Shown here piece by piece: positions 24,801 to 35,475 of a stretch of 64,000 bases of DNA; the first letter of the stretch is position 1, and each line of letters starts with the position of its first letter. The notes under the pieces were generated by a model, which ran no database searches, had not been told where the DNA came from, and worked only from the letters and a program-made list of their open reading frames with translations. Source of the DNA: Caenorhabditis remanei (taxonomy: Eukaryota > Nematoda > Chromadorea > Rhabditida > Rhabditidae); NCBI RefSeq assembly GCF_010183535.1, contig NC_071333.1, forward strand, positions 2,232,001 to 2,296,000, read 5' to 3'. The translations under genes were made by a program, and so were the position numbers.

Positions 24801-27800
24801 TTCTTATTAACTTTATTAGGTATAGGAATTTGAGTCCCATGAGCAAGGAATGCACTCGCGTCCTCCGAACATGCCTTTTCCTCAAAATTCTTAAAATTCT
24901 TAAAGTTCTAAAAATTCTTATTAACTTTATTAGGTATAGGAATTGGAGTCCCATGAGCAAGGAATGCACTCGCGTCCTCCGAACATGCCTTTTCCTCAAA
25001 ATTCTTAAAATTCTTAAAGTTCTAAAAATTCTTATTAACTTTATTAGGTATAGGAATTGGAGTCCCATGAGCAAGGAATGCACTCGCGTCCTCCGAACAT
25101 GCCTTTTCCTCAAAATTCTTAAAATTCTTAATATTCATAAAATTCTTATTAACTTTATTAGGTATAGGAATTGGAGTCCCATGAGCAAGGAATGCACTCG
25201 CGTCCTCCGAACATGCCTTTTCCTCAAAATTCTTAAAATTCTTAAAGTTCTAAAAATTCTTATTAACTTTATTAGGTATAGGAATTGGAGTCCCATGAGC
25301 AAGGAATGCACTCGCGTCCTCCGAACATGCCTTTTCCTCAAAATTCTTAACATTCTTAAAGTTCTAAAAATTCTTATTAACTTTATTAGGTATAGGAATT
25401 GGAGTCCCATGAGCAAGGAATGCACTCGCGTCCTCCGAACATGCCTTTTCCTCAAAATTCTTAAAATTCTTAAAGTTCTAAAAATTCTTATTAACTTTAT
25501 TAGGTATAGGAATTGGAGTCCCATGAGCAAGGAATGCACTCGCGTCCTCCGAACATGCCTTTTCCTCAAAATTCTTAAAATTCTTAAAGTTCTAAAAATT
25601 CTTATTAACTTTATTAGGTATAGGAATTGGAGTCCCATGAGCAAGGAATGCACTCGCGTCCTCCGAACATGCCTTTTCCTGAAAATTCTTAAAATTCTTA
25701 ATATTCATAAAATTCTTATTAACTTTATTAGGTATAGGAATTGGAGTCCCATGAGCAAGGAATGCACTCGCGTCCTCCGAACATGCCTTTTCCTCAAAAT
25801 TCTTAAAATTCTTAAAGTTCTAAAAATTCTTATTAACTTTATTAGGTATAGGAATTGGAGTCCCATGAGCAAGGAATGCACTCGCGTCCTCCGAACATGC
25901 CTTTTCCTCAAAATTCTTAACATTCTTAAAGTTCTAAAAATTCTTATTAACTTTATTAGGTATAGGAATTGGAGTCCCATGAGCAAGGAATGCACTCGCG
26001 TCCTCCGAACATGCCTTTTCCTGAAAATTCTTAAAATTCTTAATATTCATAAAATTCTTATTAACTTTATTAGGTATAGGAATTGGAGTCCCATGAGCGA
26101 GGAATGCACTCGCGTCCTCCGAACATGCCTTTTCCTCAAAATTCTTAAAATTCTTAATATTCTAAAAATTCTTTTTAACTTTATTAGGTATAGGAATTGG
26201 AGTCCCATGAGCGAGGAATGCACTCGCGTCCTCCGAACATGCCTTTTCCTGGTAATTCTTAACATTCTTAAAGTTCTAAAAATTCTTATTAACTTTATTA
26301 GGTATAGGAATTGGAGTCCCATGAGCGAGGAATGCACTCGCGTCCTCCGAACATGCCTTTTCCTCAAAATTCTTAACATTCTTAAAGTTCTAAAAATTCT
26401 TATTAACTTTATTAGGTATAGGAATTGGAGTCCCATGAGCAAGGAATGCACTCGCGTCCTCCGAACATGCCTTTTCCTGAAAATTCTTAAAATTCTTAAT
26501 ATTCATAAAATTCTTATTAACTTTATTAGGTATAGGAATTGGAGTCCCATGAGCAAGGAATGCACTCGCGTCCTCCGAACATGCCTTTTCCTCAAAATTC
26601 TTAAAATTCTTAAAGTTCTAAAAATTCTTATTAACTTTATTAGGTATAGGAATTGGAGTCCCATGAGCGAGGAATGCACTCGCGTCCTCCGAACATGCCT
26701 TTTCCTCAAAATTCTTAACATTCTTAAAGTTCTAAAAATTCTTATTAACTTTATTAGGTATAGGAATTGGAGTCCCATGAGCAAGGAATGCACTCGCGTC
26801 CTCCGAACATGCCTTTTCCTGAAAATTCTTAAAATTCTTAATATTCATAAAATTCTTATTAACTTTATTAGGTATAGGAATTGGAGTCCCATGAGCGAGG
26901 AATGCACTCGCGTCCTCCGAACATGCCTTTTCCTCAAAATTCTTAAAATTCTTAATATTCTAAAAATTCTTTTTAACTTTATTAGGTATAGGAATTGGAG
27001 TCCCATGAGCGAGGAATGCACTCGCGTCCTCCGAACATGCCTTTTCCTGGTAATTCTTAACATTCTTAAAGTTCTAAAAATTCTTATTAACTTTATTAGG
27101 TATAGGAATTGGAGTCCCATGAGCGAGGAATGCACTCGCGTCCTCCGAACATGCCTTTTCCTCAAAATTCTTAACATTCTTAAAGTTCTAAAAATTCTTA
27201 TTAACTTTATTAGGTATAGGAATTGGAGTCCCATGAGCAAGGAATGCACTCGCGTCCTCCGAACATGCCTTTTCCTCAAAATTCTTAAAATTCTTAATAT
27301 TCATAAAATTCTTATTAACTTTATTAGGTATAGGAATTGGAGTCCCATGAGCGAGGAATGCACTCGCGTCCTCCGAACATGCCTTTTCCTCAAAATTCTT
27401 AAAATTCTTAATATTCTAAAAATTCTTTTTAACTTTATTAGGTATAGGAATTGGAGTCCCATGAGCGAGGAATGCACTCGCGTCCTCCGAACATGCCTTT
27501 TCCTGGTAATTCTTAACATTCTTAAAGTTCTAAAAATTCTTATTAACTTTATTAGGTATAGGAATTGGAGTCCCATGAGCGAGGAATGCACTCGCGTCCT
27601 CCGAACATGCCTTTTCCTCAAAATTCTTAACATTCTTAAAGTTCTAAAAATTCTTATTAACTTTATTAGGTATAGGAATTGGAGTCCCATGAGCGAGGAA
27701 TGCACTCGCGTCCTCCGAACATGCCTTTTCCTGGTAATTCTTAACATTCTTAAAGTTCTAAAAATTCTTATTAACTTTATTAGGTATAGGAATTGGAGTC

Positions 27801-30800
27801 CCATGAGCAAGGAATGCACTCGCGTCCTCCGAACATGCCTTTTCCTCAAAATTCTTAACATTCTTAAAGTTCTAAAAATTCTTATTAACTTTATTAGGTA
27901 TAGGAATTGGAGTCCCATGAGCAAGGAATGCACTCGCGTCCTCCGAACATGCCTTTTCCTGAAAATTCTTAAAATTCTTAATATTCATAAAATTCTTATT
28001 AACTTTATTAGGTATAGGAATTGGAGTCCCATGAGCGAGGAATGCACTCGCGTCCTCCGAACATGCCTTTTCCTCAAAATTCTTAAAATTCTTAATATTC
28101 ATAAAATTCTTATTAACTTTATTAGGTATAGGAATTGGAGTCCCATGAGCAAGGAATGCACTCGCGTCCTCCGAACATGCCTTTTCCTCAAAATTCTTAA
28201 AATTCTTAATATTCTAAAAATTCTTATTAACTTTATTAGGTATAGGAATTGGAGTCCCATGAGCGAGGACTGCACTCGCGTCCTCCGAACATGCCTTTTC
28301 CTGAAAATTATTAAAATTCTTAATATTCTAAAAATTCTTATTAACTTTATTAGGTATAGGAATTGGAGTCCCATAAGCGAGGAATGCACTCGCGTCCTCC
28401 GAACATGCCTTTTCCTGAAAATTCTTAAAATTCTTAATATTCATAAAATTCTTATTAACTTTATTAGGTATAGGAATTGGAGTCCCATGAGCGAGGAATG
28501 CACTCGCGTCCTCCGAACATGCCTTTTCCTGAAAATTCTTAAAATTCTTAATATTCATAAAATTCTTATTAACTTTATTAGGTATAGGAATTGGAGTCCC
28601 ATGAGCGAGGACTGCACTCGCGTCCTCCGAACATGCCTTTTCCTGAAAATTCTTAAAATTCTTAAAGTTCTAAAAATTCTTGTTAACTTTATTAGGTATA
28701 GGAATTGGAGTCCCATGAGCGAGGAATGCACTCGCGTCCTCCGAACATGCCTTTTCCTGGTAATTCTTAACATTCTTAAAGTTCTAAAAATTCTTATTAA
28801 CTTTATTAGGTATAGGAATTGGAGTCCCATGAGCGAGGAATGCACTCGCGTCCTCCGAACATGCCTTTTCCTGGTAATTCTTAACATTCTTAAAGTTCTA
28901 AAAATTCTTATTAACTTTATTAGGTATAGGAATTGGAGTCCCATGAGCAAGGAATGCACTCGCGTCCTCCGAACATGCCTTTTCCTCAAAATTCTTAACA
29001 TTCTTAAAGTTCTAAAAATTCTTATTAACTTTATTAGGTATAGGAATTGGAGTCCCATGAGCAAGGAATGCACTCGCGTCCTCCGAACATGCCTTTTCCT
29101 GAAAATTATTAAAATTCTTAATATTCATAAAATTCTTATTAACTTTATTAGGTATAGGAATTGGAGTCCCATGAGCGAGGAATGCACTCGCGTCCTCCGA
29201 ACATGCCTTTTCCTCAAAATTCTTAAAATTCTTAATATTCTAAAAATTCTTATTAACTTTATTAGGTATAGGAATTGGAGTCCCATGAGCGAGGAATGCA
29301 CTCGCGTCCTCCGAACATGCCTTTTCCTGGTAATTCTTAACATTCTTAAAGTTCTAAAAATTCTTATTAACTTTATTAGGTATAGGAATTGGAGTCCCAT
29401 AAGCGAGGAATGCACTCGCGTCCTCCGAACATGCCTTTTCCTGAAAATTCTTAAAATTCTTAATATTCATAAAATTCTTATTAACTTTATTAGGTATAGG
29501 AATTGGAGTCCCATGAGCGAGGACTGCACTCGCGTCCTCCGAACATGCCTTTTCCTCAAAATTCTTAAAATTCTTAATATTCTAAAAATTCTTATTAACT
29601 TTATTAGGTATAGGAATTGGAGTCCCATGAGCGAGGACTGCACTCGCGTCCTCCGAACATGCCTTTTCCTGGTAATTCTTAACATTCTTAAAGTTCTAAA
29701 AATTCTTATTAACTTTATTAGGTATAGGAATTGGAGTCCCATGAGCAAGGAATGCACTCGCGTCCTCCGAACATGCCTTTTCCTGAAAATTATTAAAATT
29801 CTTAATATTCATAAAATTCTTATTAACTTTATTAGGTATAGGAATTGGAGTCCCATGAGCGAGGAATGCACTCGCGTCCTCCGAACATGCCTTTTCCTCA
29901 AAATTCTTAAAATTCTTAATATTCTAAAAATTCTTATTAACTTTATTAGGTATAGGAATTGGAGTCCCATGAGCGAGGAATGCACTCGCGTCCTCCGAAC
30001 ATGCCTTTTCCTGGTAATTCTTAACATTCTTAAAGTTCTAAAAATTCTTATTAACTTTATTAGGTATAGGAATTGGAGTCCCATAAGCGAGGAATGCACT
30101 CGCGTCCTCCGAACATGCCTTTTCCTGAAAATTCTTAAAATTCTTAATATTCATAAAATTCTTATTAACTTTATTAGGTATAGGAATTGGAGTCCCATGA
30201 GCGAGGACTGCACTCGCGTCCTCCGAACATGCCTTTTCCTCAAAATTCTTAAAATTCTTAATATTCTAAAAATTCTTATTAACTTTATTAGGTATAGGAA
30301 TTGGAGTCCCATGAGCGAGGACTGCACTCGCGTCCTCCGAACATGCCTTTTCCTGAAAATTATTAAAATTCTTAATATTCATAAAATTCTTATTAACTTT
30401 ATTAGGTATAGGAATTGGAGTCCCATGAGCGAGGACTGCACTCGCGTCCTCCGAACATGCCTTTTCCTGAAAATTCTTAAAATTCTTAATATTCATAAAA
30501 TTCTTATTAACTTTATTAGGTATAGGAATTGGAGTCCCATGAGCGAGGAATGCACTCGCGTCCTCCGAACATGCGTTTTCCTGAAAATTATTAAAATTCT
30601 TAATATTCATAAAATTCTTATTAACTTTATTAGGTATAGGAATTGGAGTCCCATGAGCGAGGAATGCACTCGCGTCCTCCGAACATGCGTTTTCCTGAAA
30701 ATTATTAAAATTCTTAATATTCATAAAATTCTTATTAGTTTTATTAGGTATAGGAATTGGAGTCCCATGAGCGAGGAATGCACTCGCGTCCTCCGAACAT

Positions 30801-31132
30801 GCGTTTTCCTGAAAATTATTAAAATTCTTAATATTCATAAAATTCTTATTAACTTTATTAGGTATAGGAATTGGAGTCCCATGAGCGAGGAATGCACTCG
30901 CGTCCTCCGAACATGCGTTTTCCTGAAAATTATTAAAATTCTTAATATTCATAAAATTCTTATTAACTTTATTAGGAATAGGAATCGGAGTCCCATGAGC
31001 GAGGACTGCACTGGCGTCCTCCGAACATGCCTTTTCCTCAAAATTCTTAAAATTCCTGATATTCATAATATTCTTATTAACTTCATTAGGTATAGGAATT
31101 GGAGTTCCATGTGCGAGGACTGCACTCAACAT

Positions 31133-31396
31133 TTTTATAGTTCCACCCACTTTTGAGATATGCGTCTTTAAAAATGATTGTTTGGAGGCAGCAAGAGGGT
31201 GAGACACGGAGAAACGAGACACTTTTTTTTCGCACGTTTTCTTACCCTCCCATTTAAAACGCGCGACTTCCTTTTTAGAAAGTTTAGTTCCGAAGAGCAC
31301 ACGTTGCCACCATACAAATTAAAGAAAAAAAGACACATGAAATTTAATTTTTTTAATTTATTCAGTTGGTTAAGATATAATAAATTATAAAATTAT
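31133..31396 (-). other. Cassette A: conserved 3' UTR block
   Basis: Read on the minus strand this follows the stop of the small gene at 31393. It carries AATAAA, then TTTCATGTGTC, then a segment related to 'GTTGCCACC.TGTGCTCTTCGG', then a GAGACGCAGAGAAACGAGAC-like segment and a pair of short inverted words. The same series lies downstream of the other cassettes (33310-33746, 37245-37690, 54838-55330, 59050-59712). It is best read as the shared 3' end of a gene family or of a mobile element that carries genes. Confidence 0.55.
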
Positions 31397-31656
31397 GTTT
31401 CACTCTCCATTTCTGATCTGTCCTTGACTTCCGACTCCAAATATAATTGTTTCCCGTCATCTCCAGAATCCATTCGTTGGTTCCGATGTCCTTCTTGACG
31501 ACGTCTCATCGATGAGTCTTGCCTTCTGCTGTTTGCGGAAGGCCAAAACTTTTTCTCGATCCTCAGCTGGTCTTTCGTCGACGGGTTTTTTGCGTTGAGG
31601 AATCCTTTTACATTGAGAGCAGTGTACAACGCACTCTTCTCCTCAGTATCCGCCAT
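31393..31656 (-). CDS. Small charged protein, cassette A cargo
   Basis: An 87-residue open frame begins MADTEEKSALYTALNVKGFL and ends SEMESET before TAA. It is hydrophilic and rich in Arg, Lys, Glu, Gln and Ser (an SRRQDSSMRRRQEGHRNQR-like run in the middle). It has no signal peptide, membrane segment or motif that I recognise. The stop lies directly beside the conserved 3' UTR block with AATAAA. About 700 bases upstream on the same strand is the conserved leader with a splice donor, so a leader-intron-CDS structure is likely. Unlike the other cargoes it has no internal stop. The function is unknown. An upstream acceptor is not obvious (TTTAATTTCAA precedes the ATG), so the start is uncertain. 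Confidence 0.45.
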   Translation of the reverse strand: MADTEEKSALYTALNVKGFLNAKNPSTKDQLRIEKKFWPSANSRRQDSSMRRRQEGHRNQRMDSGDDGKQLYLESEVKDRSEMESET

Positions 31657-31659
31657 TTG

Positions 31660-32366
31660 AAATTAAATCGGAAAATTATTAGATACAGTAGAGAATTACA
31701 GTACCGTGGAGTAAGATATACAATTTGGCGTTTTGCAGTTGAAAATGTTCAACATTGACAGTATCACTGATTGTCCCTCAATGTAAATTATATATACACC
31801 ATACAGAACAGAAGTAGCGCTTCATTTTTCTAGTTGACAACTTTTTTCTACGTACACTTTTTAGAGAGTGATAGTCATTTTGAGGGGACAGCTCGAAAAT
31901 TACTCAAAAATAACTTTGTCTATACGTAACTTGCTAGATAGTGCTTGTATAAAAAAGAAGTCAACTACAAAAATGAAGCATTATCTTTGTTTTGTATGGT
32001 TTAGACATTATTTACTTTGTGAGAAAATCAGTGATACCCTAACACCCTCTCAAAGTTGGTAACTTTCTATTGAAAATGGTCAATTTCTTTATCTTAATGC
32101 ACTGTACTGTACATATAAATCAAAATTATCATGGGTCAGGCATGGCCAAAATCAAAATGTTTCTCGGTTTGAAATTTAAAAAATTTAGTTCTAAATTTTT
32201 GAATTCTTAAAAAATGTCTACTTTTTGACTACAATTCAAAATTTGATCAAAAGCTGGTTAAACTTTTTCAATGAAATTTTCCTAGTTGCTATGTACTCAA
32301 AACCCTATTCCAGTTATTGATTATCGTGATGTTACGTTGAATATTATGAAATATCGAGCTACTCAC
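31660..32366 (-). other. Cassette A: intron-like region shared with other cassettes
   Basis: No reading frame can be supported. The region shows dispersed words found in the first introns of the other cassettes: CTAGTTGACAAC-like, 'CTTGCTAGATAGTGCTTGTA', a 'TCAGGCATGGCCAAAATC' segment and 'TATTGATTATCGTGATGTTA'. These match 45890-46020, 50250-50380, 53850-54110 and 60470-60540. It is interpreted as a decayed intron or dispersed repeat. Confidence 0.45.
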
Positions 32367-32735
32367 CTTGTTTAGACCAGAATGCCAACAGACAAGCAGA
32401 ATAACAGAAAATAATTAGAATTCATCAAAAATCAGTAAAGACATGTAACCAGAAACACGTCGATGGTGGATTTAAATAAGAAATGGAAAAGGAAAGAGAG
32501 CGATCAAGGAGGGAAGGCGTTTTTCTGCTTCTCTAACGCTCTCTACAATACACACACACTTTCCGTATTTGATCAGACGCTAGTTCTCTTCCATTCGGGG
32601 GGAGAGAGGCCCGTGAGGAAAGTCAGTGGTGTTAATGGCAGTCATTTGATGACATTCATGAAAACGGCGCCAGATTGTGACAAAGATAGAGAAATAGAAG
32701 GACACACAATGATCCAGCAGGACTTTGTTTGCTTT
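32367..32735 (-). promoter_or_regulatory. Cassette A: conserved leader exon
   Basis: On the minus strand this ends in ACAAG/GTGAGTAG, a strong donor at 32366. It shares with five other leaders the CTAATTATTTTCTGTTATTC-type end, a run with 'GAGAGCGTTAGAGAAGCAGA', a 'CTGAC..CCTCACGGGCCTCTCT' part and a 'CATTTTCATGAATGTC' part. The last 45 bases are open in one frame in every copy but follow an in-frame TAA. A transcribed untranslated leader is more likely than a coding exon. Confidence 0.5.
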
Positions 32736-32739
32736 TCAC

Positions 32740-33305
32740 AGGGTCAAATTTTGTCCATATAAATTCAAATAATTTTCCCGCGAAACCGGAAGCGCAGTGA
32801 AGCGTGTTTGCACACAACTTGGCAGAATGCTAATTGAGTCGCCGATCAGCATAATGCGGCCCGCATGCGTGACTCATAACGTGGACACAGTAAGACGAAC
32901 GATAGGGAGTGAAATTTTTCGAATGAAGCTGACTTTTCTTTCATTTTCTCGCTATTTTCGTGAATACATCGCACAGAAAATATCTAATTCATCGAAAAAG
33001 AGAAAAATAGAAATTTTTAATACATAAAAAATTAAATAATTTTTTTTTGAATTTCGCGATAATTTAACTCTAATTTTTTGGAGCGCAGTTGCTTCATATG
33101 GACATTCTATGACCCTGTGCTTTTGTTACTGTTTTGATACATTGTTTTCAATTTTAGAATCAGAGGTTAGAATTTCTCCGACCCAGAAGTTCAATACTGA
33201 AAAAAAAACCTTTTTTCGAAAATTTTCCGATTTTTTCGAAACGAAAACTTCATGAAATTTGTTTTTGTAGGTAAATAATAGACGTTTCAATACTCAAACA
33301 AGCCT
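32740..33305. other. Intergenic stretch, nothing supported
   Basis: AT-rich DNA between cassettes A and B. No splice-consistent exon, RNA gene or complete repeat was recognised. A short GC-rich patch near 32775-32890 has no open frame of note. Confidence 0.4.
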
Positions 33306-33309
33306 ATCT

Positions 33310-33746
33310 CCAAAGTGCGCGGAGCTATCAAAAAGTGGTCAACTACAAAAATGTGTCAAATTTTTAATGGATTGTTTTTGTAGTTGACAACAATTTTATA
33401 GCTCCACCGACTTTTGAGATATGCGCCTTTAAAGATGGTAGTTTGCAGGCAGCAAGAGGGAGAGACGCAGAGAAACGAGATACCTTTCTTTTTTCGCACG
33501 CTCTCTTACCCTCCCATTTTTGACGCGCACAATACTTCCTTTTAGAACATTTTAGTTTCGGAGAGCACAGGGTATCAAAAAAAAACACATGAAATTAAAT
33601 TTTTAAATTTATTAAGTTGGTTAAAATAAAATAAACTATAAAATAATGAGGAGATCTTGTGTAGAATTGTTCCACAATCTGAAAAAATATTTTACAGTTT
33701 TAGTCAGAAAATTCTATAAACTTGTTTTGTTCTATTTCAATACAAT
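33310..33746 (-). other. Cassette B: conserved 3' UTR block
   Basis: This closely resembles 37245-37690. It has inverted words TCAACTACAAAAATG and TTTTTGTAGTTGAC, then 'GAGAGACGCAGAGAAACGAG', then the AATAAA-bearing segment. On the minus strand it also has an acceptor-like TTTTTTCAG followed by ATTGTGGAACAATTCTACAC. A hAT-like element interrupts it at 33747; the equivalent unbroken site is near 37690. Confidence 0.55.
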
Positions 33747-33797
33747 CAGAGTTGAGCGGAATGCAGTTTTTGAAATGGCGGATAAGCGGATGCAAAA

Positions 33798-34871
33798 ATG
33801 TTTTGGCGGATGGCGGAAAGCGGAATGAAAAAAGTGCCAAAAGGGAGAAGGCGGAATAAAATGTCATTTTTAAGAAAAAGATCCTTTTTGTCCAACCGCG
33901 AATCTCGAGTCAAAATAGACGACTACATTTCAGATAATAGTTTTAATAACGTCTCGGGTGTTCTTCAAGGTACGGTAACGGGTCCATTCCTGTTCTTGAT
34001 TTATATCAATGATCTGATTCAGTCCCTTCCCTCAGATGTGTATTCCATCGCATTTGCTGATGATCTTAAGATCTACAGCGAAAACCCCGCCAGTCTCCAG
34101 GAAACGCTCAACGTTATCTCTGACTGGTGCGATCAGTGGAAACTTCAACTAGCGGAAAATAAAACTGTTGTCTTGCACCTTGGTGTAAGCAACCCCCATA
34201 AAGATTATTTCATTGGGAACGCTAAACTGGCGTCTGCCAATACTGCCAGAGATCTTGGTCTTCTTGTCGATTGTGATTTAAAGTTTGAAGCTCACATTGC
34301 AAAAATAGTAAACAGCGCTAAATTCAATTGCAGAAGAATTTTGAATAGCTTCCGTTCAAACAATATAAAGTTCTACTTCAAGCTCTTTAATTCCTTCATT
34401 CGTCCAACACTCGAATACGCTTGCGAACTATTTCACCCTTCAAACTCTCTCAGTACATCTCAACTTGAATCTCCCCTCCGTTTCTTCTCTCGTCAAGTAT
34501 TCCACAGATGTAACATATCCTTCCAACCCACCTCATCCAATGCACATCTTTCCCCTTATGAACGACGCTTAGAAATCTCATCCCAAATGTCCATGTACCA
34601 TAGACGCATCCTTCTAATTCTCAAAACCTACTTTAAAATTGTAACCCACCAGTGTCATTTCCCAAATCTTGCCTTATATGTAAAACCCGCGCTATCCCCC
34701 CGGTTCCCATATAGAATAGTACTTTGCGGTAAGAAAAACAATTCATTCCTACATAAACACTTTTCGACCTGGGATAAAATCGTACCCTACTTCCCTAAAA
34801 CCGTAACCGAACAAACTTTTGCGTCTCGACTCCGCCAGCTGCCATTACAGGCCATTTTTCCAAAAATTTGA
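33798..34871 (+). CDS. Reverse transcriptase fragment of a CR1/jockey-like LINE
   Basis: The 357-codon open frame starts inside the hAT-like element (first ~22 residues are element sequence) and continues into a 5'-truncated non-LTR reverse transcriptase. Visible motifs are [20 protein letters not shown] at about 53-72 (usual form SGVPQGS.LGPLLF.IYINDL), the catalytic FADD at 86-89 (usually YADD or FADD), and LAENKT.VLHLG, typical of the region after the palm. The C-terminal part ('[17 protein letters not shown]', YERRL) is the connection domain of LINEs. The endonuclease, fingers and first palm blocks are missing, so it cannot act alone. The lack of stops suggests a recent insertion. The 3' end is the TAAATTATTATTATT repeat near 34990. 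Confidence 0.85.
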   Translation: MFWRMAESGMKKVPKGRRRNKMSFLRKRSFLSNRESRVKIDDYISDNSFNNVSGVLQGTVTGPFLFLIYINDLIQSLPSDVYSIAFADDLKIYSENPASLQETLNVISDWCDQWKLQLAENKTVVLHLGVSNPHKDYFIGNAKLASANTARDLGLLVDCDLKFEAHIAKIVNSAKFNCRRILNSFRSNNIKFYFKLFNSFIRPTLEYACELFHPSNSLSTSQLESPLRFFSRQVFHRCNISFQPTSSNAHLSPYERRLEISSQMSMYHRRILLILKTYFKIVTHQCHFPNLALYVKPALSPRFPYRIVLCGKKNNSFLHKHFSTWDKIVPYFPKTVTEQTFASRLRQLPLQAIFPKI

Positions 34872-35006
34872 GCGCTGGACTCTTTGCGGGTCTTATAGTT
34901 CATCTTACATATTTATTCACCCCTTCTTGTTGTATGTTCTTATAGATTTCGCCCATTTCTTTTTTTTCTCTTGCACAACAAAAGATGAATAAATTATTAT
35001 TATTTT
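33865..35006 (+). mobile_element. 5'-truncated non-LTR retrotransposon (LINE)
   Basis: It extends from the junction with the MITE-like GGCGGAATAAAATGTC sequence, through the reverse transcriptase frame and a 110-base 3' UTR, to a short TAAATTATTATTATT tail. A 5' truncation with a simple-repeat 3' tail fits target-primed insertion of CR1- or jockey-like elements. It is nested in a hAT-like element, so it is the younger of the two. Confidence 0.75.
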
Positions 35007-35475
35007 ATTCTTATTTTGTTGTAAAAAGCCCTTAAAATGGTTAAGTTTGTGTTAAGTTTTGCTTTTTTCGTTAAAAACTGATAGTTTTGCTGCCAAAAAA
35101 ACACAAAAAATATCAGTACATTGGAGTAGGCGAGCAAAGTTTTCAAGATGATATCCGCTAGGCGGAAGGCGGAAAAATCTTAAAATAGCGGAAGGCTGAA
35201 GGCGGAAAACGGAATAACATTTTTTTGGCGGGAAGCGGAAAGCGGAAAGAAAAAAGTGACGGAAGGCGGAAGGCGGAATTCCGCTCAACTCTGATTACAA
35301 TTCGATGTCAACCAGAGGAAAAACTTTTTTTTTCATTGTGCGCTTATAAGTAACAAAACATTCTTTTAATTTGTTAGGGTGAACGAAGTTTACCATACTT
35401 CAAGAGGGTATTGAGAACTATCAAGAGGGTATTGAGGTCAGTTGTTCAATGAACTAATCATAATTTCAAACTCAC

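Larger units (their letters stand above)
2962..31128. repeat. 114-bp satellite array (about 247 copies)
   Basis: One unit repeats head to tail over 28.2 kb. It has a conserved GC-richer half (GGAGTCCCATGAGCGAGG, CACTCGCGTCCTCCGAAC) and an AT-rich half made of AAATTCTT-like words spaced about 10 bp apart. Its length is 38 codons and it has no stop in one forward frame and two reverse frames. This gives passive open frames at 3014-10663, 17840-20419 and 22706-31156. The forward frame would encode a 38-residue repeat starting MSEECTRVLRTC. Differences between copies mostly change the amino acid (E/D, L/F, L/V, NIL/NIH/KVL, E/K), there is no start context or terminal exon, and many units near the gap carry 1-base indels. 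I therefore call it non-coding satellite. The first and last units are diverged, as expected at array edges. Confidence 0.9.
33747..35293. mobile_element. hAT-like non-autonomous element, copy 2, with nested LINE
   Basis: It begins CAGAGTTGAGCGGAA and ends GGAATTCCGCTCAACTCTG, giving terminal inverted repeats of about 13 bp. The flanks are AATACAAT and ATTACAAT, an 8-bp duplication with one mismatch. The two ends of the interior are runs of GGCGGAAAGCGGAA-type repeats, as in the copy at 1972. A LINE fragment (about 33865-35006) has inserted between them and enlarged the element to 1.55 kb. The paralogous sequence at about 37690-37710 shows the same flanks without the insert. Confidence 0.75.

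Noticed and set aside
2962..31128. The array as a CRISPR locus
   Set aside because: The whole 114-bp unit is repeated with no unique spacers, and the context is a nematode-like nuclear genome.
2986..31300. Many minus-strand frames within the satellite (MHSSLMGLQFLYL and MNIKNFKNFEEKAC types)
   Set aside because: Shadow frames of the same satellite unit, broken wherever a variant base introduces a stop.
33364..33588. Recurring short frames in repeats (MKW.GK, MERKES, MNWREK and CEKRKVSRFSASLPLA types)
   Set aside because: They are pieces of the cassette leader and 3' blocks, in different frames in different copies, without consistent starts or stops.
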